Assembly (NCBI RefSeq): GCF_017591425.1
Contig: NW_024467121.1
Span: 21,588,707-21,652,706 of the forward strand
Direction of reading: 5' to 3'
DNA from: Ochotona curzoniae
Taxonomy: Eukaryota; Chordata; Mammalia; Lagomorpha; Ochotonidae
DNA: 64,000 bases
Shown: piece after piece, positions 54,906 to 64,000 of the stretch
Layout: each line of letters starts with the position of its first letter
Numbering within the stretch: the stretch's first letter is position 1
Notes under the pieces: model-generated
The model's database searches: none
Told to the model about the DNA's origin: nothing
The model's input: the letters and a program-made list of their open reading frames with translations, nothing else
Position numbers and translations under genes: made by a program

Positions 54906-55629
54906 GTTGTTGCATGGATATTCATTTGAGAAGCAGTCATTTGTGGGAAGGAAGTTGTGAATCCTATAATATGTAACCATTAAAAAATGAATATATGCCC
55001 TGGTCATTTTTATTAAAAGTCTTTTCACATCTTTTTCAATTCATTTTGCTACTTAAAATAACCTTTGCTTATATATGGAAGATAGTATTTCATGAGTCTC
55101 ATCTGAAGATTGAAACTAAACAGTTTTTGTTCATACAGTATGAAATTGCTGACAGCTCTTAAAATCAGCCCTGCCCTTTGCTCAGAAGCATTAATCACAT
55201 CATGGGTTGCATCTGTTCCTGGGAAGGCACACCTTCCTGAACTGAGTGCAGGTCCAGGTTTACCAGGGCTTTTGCCCAGCATCCTCTGGAACTATATGAT
55301 TGGCTCATTATTAGATTATGCCTACACTGGGATAAGAAGCCATGGCCGCTTGGGCTTTCTATTGAGAGGAAAGGATAACACTGATAGTAGCTTTGATCAG
55401 GCTGGGCATGTTAGCTAAGTATTGCATATATGGAAGCACATACTGAGTAACAATCAACCTAGACATTGGGATGGGACTGCAGTCCAAGCAGCACTCGTGT
55501 GATGTCAGTCCACACTTGTAATCACTTCCATGGTGTTCGACAAATATTTTAAAACAACCAGAAAGTTATGTACTATAATTTAATGCTGGGGAGATTATAT
55601 AAATTTAATGTTTATTTTTATGTTAAGAA
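54906..55629. other. Unique non-coding stretch
   Basis: The 102-codon plus frame (55110-55418) shows no domain or splice context. Nothing else recognised. Confidence 0.4.
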
Positions 55630-55960
55630 TAATTTAGATTTATATTGAAATTGTGAGGATTGCGGAGAGATCCATATATTCTATGCATCGTCTTTGCCCT
55701 ATACACAGTACATTAGTATGGTGCATTGTTATAATCAGTAAACAAGTACTGAAATACAACTGTTAACTAATGTCTAAGGAGAAATTCACCACTTAAAGTC
55801 TAAGGAAAACTCAATGTTTCCCTTTTCCCATACCAGAATCCCACACACAATACTGTATTAACTTTAGTCATCTTATTTCTTGATAGGATTCTTGGGATTG
55901 TGATAATTTTGCAAGTTTTAGTTGTTTGTCTTTCCTCTTCCTACCCCACCATTTGTGCCA
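55630..55960. mobile_element. L1M-like 3' fragment
   Basis: 'tacacagtacattagtatgg', 'tgcattgttataatcagtaa', 'acaagtactgaaatacaact', then 'gttaactaatgtctaaggag' follow an old L1 3' region word order (cttacattagtatggtacatttgttacaattaatgaacc, then ttattaactaaagtcca). Boundaries and orientation are uncertain. Confidence 0.45.
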
Positions 55961-56040
55961 CAACACTAGCTCCTGAAGACCATTTTTAATGATTACAAAT
56001 ACAAGGTGATGATTCCCTTGGTGATTATAAGGAACACTTG

Positions 56041-56346
56041 TTTAAAAAAAATATATATATGTGACAGGCAGAATGACTAGGGGAGACAGAGAGGAAGAGA
56101 TCATCCATCCACTGGTTCATTCTCCAAATGGCCACAATGACTATGGTTGGACTGGGACACAGCCAGGAGCCCGGAACCTCATCCCGATTCTCCTATTTGG
56201 CTGGCAGAGGCCTACTTAGACTGTCTTCTTTTGCTCTCCCATACATATTATTTGTGGCCTGGAACAGAAACAGAGCAGCCAGGACTCAAATCAGTGTTGG
56301 CATTGTGGGCAGTGGCTTAATCTGTTGCACTGCAGTGCTAGCTCCT
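56041..56346 (-). mobile_element. CSINE, older
   Basis: A minus-strand copy: 'gtgacaggcagaatgactag', 'ccactggttcattctccaaa', 'atggccacaatgactatggt', 'tggcctggaacagaaacaga', then head 'actgcagtgctagctccta'. Confidence 0.85.
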
Positions 56347-56368
56347 AATCGGTGCTTTTCTGTCCTTT

Positions 56369-56600
56369 TTTTTTTAAATCAAGAATCCATTTTATTGAAT
56401 TTGTAACTAGAACTGTAGATAGGTCAGCACTTGGGTTTAGCTCCTGGAATGTTGCTTTTCACTAAATACAACTATATTCTCAGCATACATAGGAGAGAAC
56501 ACGTGCCATTTCTGTATCCAGGAGTGGTTTTTTGAATAATTAACAACCTGCACTGTGTTTATCAGAAAAATGGTGTAATTGGTAACAGTCAGGGCACTGT
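56369..56600 (-). other. Possible 3' end of a minus-strand retrocopy
   Basis: A T-run (56366-56375) is followed 15 bp later by TTTATT (56391-56396), the reverse complement of AATAAA. That spacing is typical between a polyadenylation signal and a tail. The sequence beyond looks like an unremarkable 3' untranslated region, with no parent gene recognised and no clear duplication at the flanks. Confidence 0.25.
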
Positions 56601-59600
56601 AACCGGTTACATTCTAGGCAGATAGCACTCCTGCCCCATCCTAAGGAACAACTGCAGGTCTGAGAACTATTCTGTATCAATAATAGGAAATAGAAAACCT
56701 TTCAAAGTCATATTGCAGATGTATTTTGCCAAGAGTTTCTTTCCTTGTTTTTAAACAGAATGGTAGTAAAATTACTTCTATCTTTTAAGACATTATCCTA
56801 TGAATGGTACAATAGTACTCACAGAAACTGTTCATCTTGTTATCTCAGGCAGCCAAACACTTGAACAGCTGATATCAACAGAGGCTCTGAATCCTTTTGG
56901 TTACAGTTCTGCAGAAGTCACAATTTTCCTAGTGCTTCGTAATCTGCTGCAGAACTAAATGAAAGAACCCTTTATCCACACAGTAATCCATGTGTGTGAT
57001 GTTGTATTCCAGTGACCTGCAGGGTAATAGCTTGGTTAGAGCTGTTCTTTGTCAAAATAGCGGAAGTCTAAACCACAGACGTTAACATTAGTAAGGAGGT
57101 GAGCTGCAAGAATGCTTCAGTTTGTGTGTGTTGTGTATTTCCTTTGGCAATAAGGACTGTTTTGGTTTTTTGGAGGTAGAATTTGAACATACTGATCTTC
57201 AATGCCTAAATGATGTATTGCTTACTACCTTGTTGGTCACTGGAAGAGCCTAACTATGCTTAAGCATTTGTGAAAATTGGCCTGTTTTCAGAGGCCCACT
57301 GCTAAAGTAGTGCTATATAACAACACTGGAATTCTAATGAAAACCAAACTCTGAATTTTGAAACTATCCTTCACTTTATTCAATAATGACACTCAAGAAT
57401 AACTTTGACACCGTTTTTTGATACTAACAGGAATCCAGTTAGGTCTTGGGCAAATAAAAATGAGGCATATAAGGCTTGAGACATATCTCAGTGACACATA
57501 ATGAATTAATGGTTGGACAGAGCCTACAAACCATGTACACTTTTGAAGTTACAGGAATTGGTGTGGCACACATTTTGATAGCTGTGTTCCATGTTGATGT
57601 TAACAGCTTGATGGTCAGGAAGCATCAGTGTGAGCCACATACAGAAGTCAATATATGACCTTCTCAAGGATATCCTAGAGCACACAGTTCTGTGGCCTTA
57701 GACCATTGCCCAACTACAGACTCTCAGCTACAGGCCTTGACCTTGTTCTCAGACTTTTGCCCTCTCGTAAACTGTTGCCTGAAGAGTTTGACCTTGGTAT
57801 CTGCCACCAGCAATCTGTGAAGTCAATAGTATAGGTGTAGCCTGCCCTGCTCTTATTAATCATGCTGTTATTTTACTTTTTTTTACAAACTGCCTGGTGC
57901 ACTAGCTGATCAAGGATGTGCTTATTTCACTAAATATATTGGTCATGTGATATAGCAAGCATAACAATTATTTCCACAAAGCAAGTAACTTAGAATCTAT
58001 CATCCCAGGGTTAATTTTGATTTGTTCTCCTTCTGTAAACTCTCTGAACTAAATGTAAATAGCTCCAAGACAGGCAGTGCTAAGTGGATTTGTTTGGAAC
58101 TTGAATGAATTCAATGAAGATACCAGTCTTTAATATTTCCAGGGTGACTAGTTATCTGCTGGGTCTCTGTATCCACTTAAATTACCCAACTCTTCAAGTT
58201 TGTGAGTGCGACCTAATAGATTCCAGAAGGACTATCTTTGATCTCTGACCTATTTCATTCAAGAAACTGCCAGTTGAACACTTCACTCCAGATTTACAGT
58301 TGAGAGTCTATGGAAAAGCTCCCTCCCCTTGCCTTTGCACCTTGGGGAAAGTGTTGTTACACTCTGGACAATTTCCCAATTACCACTTCTAATTACAAGG
58401 AAGAATAAATTACCGAAGCAAGTTAAATTATCTATGTGTCATAACAACAATTAACATTCAAATGGGAGATTACTGCGGTTTTTATAAACATCACTGAGTG
58501 GAAGCAGCAGGAATAGACTCTGCCGGATGCTGGTGGATACTGGTTCCTGAGCTGAATGTTCAGGAAGTGCAGCTAGGTGAACTAGACGTCCTGGGCGAGA
58601 CCTTTGCCTGGCCTGCTTGGGTCTGAATCCTTAGAAGCAGCAACTTGTCAGTCATCATCTGCTCTGTCATGTTCCTATGTGTCTTTGTTTTGCCTTCTGT
58701 ATTTCATGTAAGACTGGAAATTAATCAGCAGACATGTTATGGGTTCAGCTTTACTTGCCAAACAGCTCAGTTTTGTTTAGATTACACTTTTAAACAATTC
58801 TGTGTTTAATCCTTGGCCATACTGTGTACTCACCTGTGCTATCCTATCATGGAAATATTTGTTGCTGGAATGCCACTTGCATGGTGATATCTTGATTTTG
58901 TTTATACATTCATCTCCTCTACATGTTGAACATACTTTTCTATCCTAACAACATAGTAATTTTTTATATTAGCATTAAGTTGAGGAACTCTGGAACTAAA
59001 GGAGGAATGTTTTTAAAATACAAAGGTCTTACTAAACTGGTATACTTCATCCTCATGTGATGGATAGTGCAGGGGCAGTGCCTCGGAGGATCGTATTTAG
59101 TCTGCCTCTGGTGGTGGCATTGTGAATTATCTTCATTTCTCAGTAGCCTACTACTGCATCTAGAGTTTAGACGACTGATAAGGCAACTTGAGTGCAATGC
59201 TGGCTTAGATAGTAATGGATTACTAAGATTTTTATCCTTGCTCTTTTTAATTTGTAAACTCTAAAATGGTGTTTGGATTTTCAGTACTGTGATATACTTT
59301 AGGAAGACAGCAGTTACATTGTCAGTTTGTTCACAAGTTGGATTCTCTTTCATAGATCATCATAAGGTTTAAATTGCCTTCTTAGGATTTTAGTGAATAA
59401 CTGGTGTCTTGATGTGACTAAATCATCGATTTATAATTTCAGATCAAAATTGAACTGCAGTAATTCCTATAGAATTCAAATAGGCACCCTGAAAAATTTC
59501 AAAATATTTCTTCCTTTTACTTTGTTTCTATGTCTTTTCACCAACTTTATCTTCAGTTGGGGGTTTTGTGTATTTTGTACATCGTGGGTGGCTCTTTTTA

Positions 59601-61000
59601 ACTCAGGAGTGGTTAATGTCAACATCTAAAGAGAAGAGCTAGCATTTACGGTATCATATATAAATATTATTCTCATGGCTTTGAAAGTTCATATTGCTCA
59701 GGTCATGTATGTCATTTCTGATAAAAAAAATAAATAAAACACTATTAGCTGCAGTGTCAATTTGGTTGAAAATCATTTTGTTTTCTAGCGTTTTCTCTTT
59801 CCTGTCTTGCCATAAAGAGCCAACTATAACCATGAACTTTTGGCTCCCTTTTTAGAACTGGGAAGCAGCAAAAGGAAGTGTAAATGTCTTTTATCCAGTG
59901 GTACTTATCAGGGTAGTTGAGTGAGGCCAATGTTGTCAGCTGGCCTCCAAATTGGGGCCTCCACACTTTGTGTCAGGCACTAAATTTCACATGAAAAAAT
60001 AAAAAATTATTTTCTGGTTACTGCTGAGAATTTTGATTGGGTCCTGGAGGAGTCGATGAAAAGGAAAGCAAAATGTCACAATGTAGTGGAAACAACAGTA
60101 AACTACGTAGTGATTTCGTGTGCTATTACTTTGGATGATTTTTGAATGAGTTTTCTAACAGGACTGTGCAAGATGTGGTAACTTGGACCAATACAAATTG
60201 TCTTTTGTGGCAAATGTATTTAAAGTAGGAAACTCTTTTTGACTGAATGTTTTGAAAAGAGGTTTTTCTGTTACATTGTGTATGTAAAATTCTTCACTAA
60301 TTTGCATGTTTCATTTATAATGTATTTAAAAACCTTTCCCAATGAATAGTTTGTAATTAGGTGATTGACATACTCTGTCACTTAACAATCATATATGCTA
60401 GTTAATTGGCCTCTGCTTTCTAGGAATATTTCTTGTAACTGTGAAACTTTCCCTAGCAAATATTTGACAGACTTGTGACAAATTGAACATACATTATGTC
60501 CACAAATTGAATGATTACCCTGTGGACAATTCTGTTTTCCTTAGTGATTTAAGAAACATTTCTGGATGTATTATAGACCTCACTGTTAAAACTTAGATCT
60601 GTATTTTAGTAGTATTTTAATCCTCAGTTAGTAAAGGAATTTTCAAGTTCAGCTTACTCCTGTAGTGCAAAGGTTATTTGTAGGAAAGAATCTTTTTTTG
60701 TGCAATGGGAAGTTAGTTATTTCAAGTCTCAGAACAAAAAAGTTATTTTATTTGAAAGGTGAATGTTTCTTTTGTCTATCCATAAACAAGTACTAAGTTT
60801 ATTATAATTTATATGAAAATTTTATAACTTAAGTTTAATTTCAGTGCAATAAAGGAACTTTTATCATGTAATAAAATAGGACTTATTATGTACTCAAATG
60901 TGATTCTACAAAGTTAATATTTATGGCCATGTCACTGAAGTCTCTTCTATAGAGTGAAAAGTTAGTCCTTGAAACACATGTTTAATTTTCCCCCTTAATA
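56601..61000. other. Unique non-coding stretch, longest in window
   Basis: About 4.4 kb with no confident repeat, gene or exon. Several frames (57476-57658, 58964-59197, 59393-59629, 59757-59966) have no domain or splice support. An unusually SINE-free stretch for this window. Confidence 0.45.
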
Positions 61001-61004
61001 CCTT

Positions 61005-61200
61005 AAAAAAAACCTGAGGTTTAATTTACATACAATCGTGTGTATAGATTTAAGTGTATAATTTGACATCTGTGTATATTTACACATATGTTTACAACTC
61101 ACACTCTAATCAATCCATGCATTTCTATAACCACAGAAAGTATTATATTTCATATACTTCAAAATTTTAAAAGTGGCAGATGTCCACAAGTTGATCATTA
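61005..61200. mobile_element. L1M-like 3' fragment
   Basis: 'ctgaggtttaatttacatac', 'aatcgtgtgtatagatttaa', 'gtgtataatttgacatctgt', then 'acaactcacactctaatcaa' follow an old L1 3' word order (tgaggtataattgacatacaataa, tttaaagtgtacaatttgataagttttgac, aaccatcaccacaatcaag). Confidence 0.5.
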
Positions 61201-61222
61201 GAAAAAATGTTATTTCAATTTT

Positions 61223-61546
61223 TTTAAGATTTATTTTATTTTTATTGGAATGTGAGATATGCAGAGAGGGAAAGAGACAGAGGAAGATCTTCCATCCGTT
61301 GATTGACTCCCCAAGTGACCGCAATAGCCGGTGCTGCGCCAATCAAAGCCAGGAGTCAGGAGCCTCTTCTGGGTCTTCCACACGGGTACAGGGTCCCAAG
61401 ACTTTGGGCTGTCCTCCACTGCTTTCCCAGGCTGCAAGCAGGGAGCTGAATGAGAAGTGGGGCTGCTGAGATTAGAACCAGCACCCATATGTAATCCCAG
61501 TGTGTTCAAGGCGAGGGCTTTAGCTGCTAGGCCACCATGCCAGGCC
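61223..61546 (-). mobile_element. Young CSINE, full length
   Basis: A minus-strand copy: 'ttaagatttattttattttt', 'attggaatgtgagatatgca', 'ttgattgactccccaagtga', 'gggctgtcctccactgcttt', 'cagcacccatatgtaatccc', then head end 'accatgccaggcc'. No clear duplication is preserved. Confidence 0.93.
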
Positions 61547-62424
61547 GACACTCTTACTCTTAAATGTTCTCATTTAACTGATTTGGGACACACAAAGCTT
61601 TTTGATAGGAGATTCAGGACATAGTTCTATTGTTTCAGGAACAACTTTTTAGAATCAATCCACTTATCAGGATTGACTTTTATATTTGTAGGTAGAGCTT
61701 TTTTGATGAGAGATCATGTTTTGCTCTGTAATTGAATTTCAGTAATTTCCCTTTATTCTTGGTAAATTAACTTTGGCATATTTCCCTTTGATTTAGAGAT
61801 TTCTGGCCACCTTTTCTATCCTATCCATTTGTCACAGTATTGAAAATAAACATGAACTCACCCATGACTCCAGTTCTTGGCATCTGTCCTTTGCAGAGCT
61901 TGTGCGTTGCTCTGCAAGTTAATTAGTATGTCAGGATTTAAATCTGGTGGGCAGAGGTGGGGGAAGGATGTATCTGCTTTTAAAAAACCCAGATTCCCTA
62001 AAGAATTCATGTGAATAACAGATTTCATTGCTTATTAAAGCAATGTAAAATGACAGAAGAAAGAGGGTATAAAAATGTTAGAAATAAAAAATAGAATTGA
62101 ATCCAAGTATATATTAGGTAATACTGAACTACTCTGGAATGGCACTTTCCATTAAATACAGAATACAATTGGAGTGCATTGTCTTTTGTTGACATTGGAT
62201 TGGTGTCATGTTTTGCTGAACTCTAAAGTCTGTGTGAAGCATTAAGGCAATAAGACAGACATGGCAAATGACACATGTGACTTTTTGGCCCAAGCAGGTG
62301 GGATGCTTGGCCTGATTCCTGTGAGTCATTTCTCTTTCCAGAAAGAAATGAGTTTTGATATTCTTAGCAATATACTAAGGCATATTTTTGTCTAAAATGA
62401 TCAAAGTACAGCAGAATATAAAGA
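61547..62424. other. Unique non-coding stretch
   Basis: No gene or repeat recognised. Confidence 0.45.
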
Positions 62425-63240
62425 AGGAATCACCAGGAATTTCTCCCACGAAGATACACAAATGGCCAGCTTTCATATGAAAAGATGCTCTCCACACCAT
62501 TAGTCATTAATGAAATGCAAATTAGAAATGCAGTGAGGTGCCACTTTACATTCACCAAGAATAGCTGTAATCAGAAAAATGGAAAAGAACAACTGTTGGT
62601 TGGAATATGGGGAAATTAGAACCCTTGTGTATTGCTAATGGGAATGTAAAGTGGTATATTTCTTCAAAAGTTAACTATAGAATTAACCATAGTGTTATCC
62701 ATATGATTTGTGAATTCCACCCCGTATATAATTGTGTTTTAAGGATTTCATAGAAATGAAATTAAAAGATAAATTTATTTGTACCAAAATAAACTTTGAA
62801 TTCATATATAATTTTCAATATTCATTTCGCATGAACTTCTTGGAAATTCCTTGCCTACCCACAAAGAATTAACAGCTGGTACTGAAACAAATGCTTGTTT
62901 GTAAATATTGTGAGAATCACCGTATTCAGAAGACAAAAGATAGAAAATGCCTAAATGCTCATTAGTAGAATGGATAAGCCAATTGTATAATCTCCATAAG
63001 ATGGAATATTATTCAACTGTAATACATGCTATAATATGAATGAACCTTGAATACTTACGGAAAGAGGTCAGACACAAAGTCCATGTATGATTGTGTTTGT
63101 ATGAAATATTCAAGGTGAATTTTTAGAGAGCACAGGTTGATGTTTGTGAGGAGTTACAAAAGGGGGCAAAGGAGAGGGATTCATTCTGGATTGACACAAA
63201 TGTTTGCACACCTTGTACGCTGGTGGTTATGCAGGTGTTG
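62425..63240 (+). mobile_element. L1 ORF2 end and 3' region, sense
   Basis: A plus-strand old L1: 'ctccacaccattagtcatta', 'atgaaatgcaaattagaaat', 'acttggtgaggtgccac'-type wording near 62534, 'gtattgctaatgggaatgta', 'aaagtggtatatttcttcaa', 'agatggaatattattcaact', 'atgaatgaaccttgaatact' and 'agaggtcagacacaaagtcc'. This is the standard order for the end of ORF2 running into the 3' region. The frame is heavily broken. Confidence 0.85.
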
Positions 63241-63242
63241 CC

Positions 63243-63330
63243 ATCAATAATAGCTTTTATTGAGCATGTGCTCACTTTTGTGAGAAACAGCAAGTAAAGC
63301 AAGTACTATCTTGTTAAGCATCTTGAATAC
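63243..63330 (-). mobile_element. Possible MIR fragment, antisense
   Basis: 'atcaataatagcttttattg' and 'agcatgtgctcacttttgtg' recall the antisense MIR head (ataatagctaacatttattgagcacttac). Short. Confidence 0.35.
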
Positions 63331-64000
63331 TTAGCAAGTGAACAGCACAATGATTGACATGGTTCCCAGATTGAAGAAATCAATGACCTGCAGATATTAA
63401 CAGGGGAATGGACAAAATACGTACGTTTTGTGTTGACTGAGAAGACACAGTGCACGAAAACCTTACTTTCTCAGTGAGCCAAGGGATAATGTTTCTTCCC
63501 ACAGTGAGTATTAACTGAGGGAGTTAACAGACTCTCCTGCAGGTTCAGACAGCATGATTTTATCCTCCTAATTAGGGTACAGTTCAGTCATGCATGTTGG
63601 AAAAAAATGAATCATGTTAGAGAAATGCATCAAGGACTCTGTACAAACATGTGCTTTTATTCTTCATGCATGTGAGGAGAACACAGGAGCCTGTCCTGGT
63701 GCAGCCTGTTGTCAAGAGGATTTTCCAATTCATTGTAGATTTCAGATGTTTTCAGGTTCTTTTCTGAGTTGCTTTAGAACCTTTAGAACTTCACGAAGTT
63801 GGTGGAAGGTGGAGTTAATGTTTATTTTGGTGCAGAATTTTTTTTTGGAGTCCATATATATATAGAGTATTTAGGTAGTTTATGAAAATCTACATTGTAA
63901 AACTGAAAGAATTATTTTTTTGCATCGAAATAATCTTTGTTTCTGCCAACTTTTAGAAGTAGTTTTGTACACTGCATTCATTTCCACAGCTTCCCTGAGG
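63331..64000. other. Unique non-coding stretch
   Basis: No gene or repeat recognised. The 83-codon plus frame (63614-63865) shows no domain. Confidence 0.45.

Noticed and set aside
1..64000. tRNA genes
   Set aside because: The tRNA-like A-box and B-box wording occurs only in SINE heads. No independent cloverleaf was seen.
1..64000. CRISPR arrays, operons and bacterial-type genes
   Set aside because: The window is mammalian nuclear DNA, and no regularly spaced repeats or dense coding frames are present.

Overview
This is mammalian nuclear DNA, AT-rich and dominated by repeats. I found no intact protein-coding gene, no confident exon, no CpG island and no RNA gene. The only recognisable coding-derived sequence is a dead processed copy of D-dopachrome tautomerase (DDT). 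The window is best read as intergenic or deep intronic sequence.

The organism is a lagomorph. About three dozen copies or fragments of the lagomorph tRNA-derived C-repeat (CSINE) family occur on both strands, and a short antisense L1 tail has the lagomorph-type L1 3' end. The youngest SINE copies share diagnostic wording (tail-proximal 'ttattggaaagtcagatatacagagag', split here as ttattggaaagtcag and atatacagagag). This differs from the rabbit consensus I remember, so I infer a pika (Ochotona) rather than a rabbit or hare. That species call is inference only.

Layout. 1-6 kb: an antisense mammalian-wide L1 3' region split by two SINEs, then a hAT relic, a GC-rich 74-bp tandem repeat and older SINEs. 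6-14 kb: alternating old and young SINEs, two MIRs and unique DNA. 15.3-16.0 kb: the DDT retrocopy, with a 15-bp target-site duplication, and immediately beside it a truncated antisense L1 with its own duplication. 16-29 kb: MIR, weak L2 and SINE copies in long unique stretches. 29-34 kb: a dense SINE and L2 cluster, including a young SINE nested inside an older one with a perfect 13-bp duplication. 34-43 kb: MIR, antisense L1, microsatellites and a tail-to-tail pair of SINEs. 43-47 kb: mostly unique DNA with relic DNA transposons and possible conserved non-coding sequence. 47-56 kb: four to six SINEs and a perfect 33-bp inverted repeat at 50.6-50.7 kb. 56-64 kb: mostly unique DNA, one young SINE and a sense L1 3' region near the end.

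The strongest unusual observations are the DDT retrocopy with its overlapping L1 insertion, the perfect 33-bp inverted repeat that looks like a template-switch product or hairpin source, the nested SINE insertion, and the GC-rich 74-bp duplication. I did not find evidence of a new biological system. No gene network can be described because no functional gene is visible.
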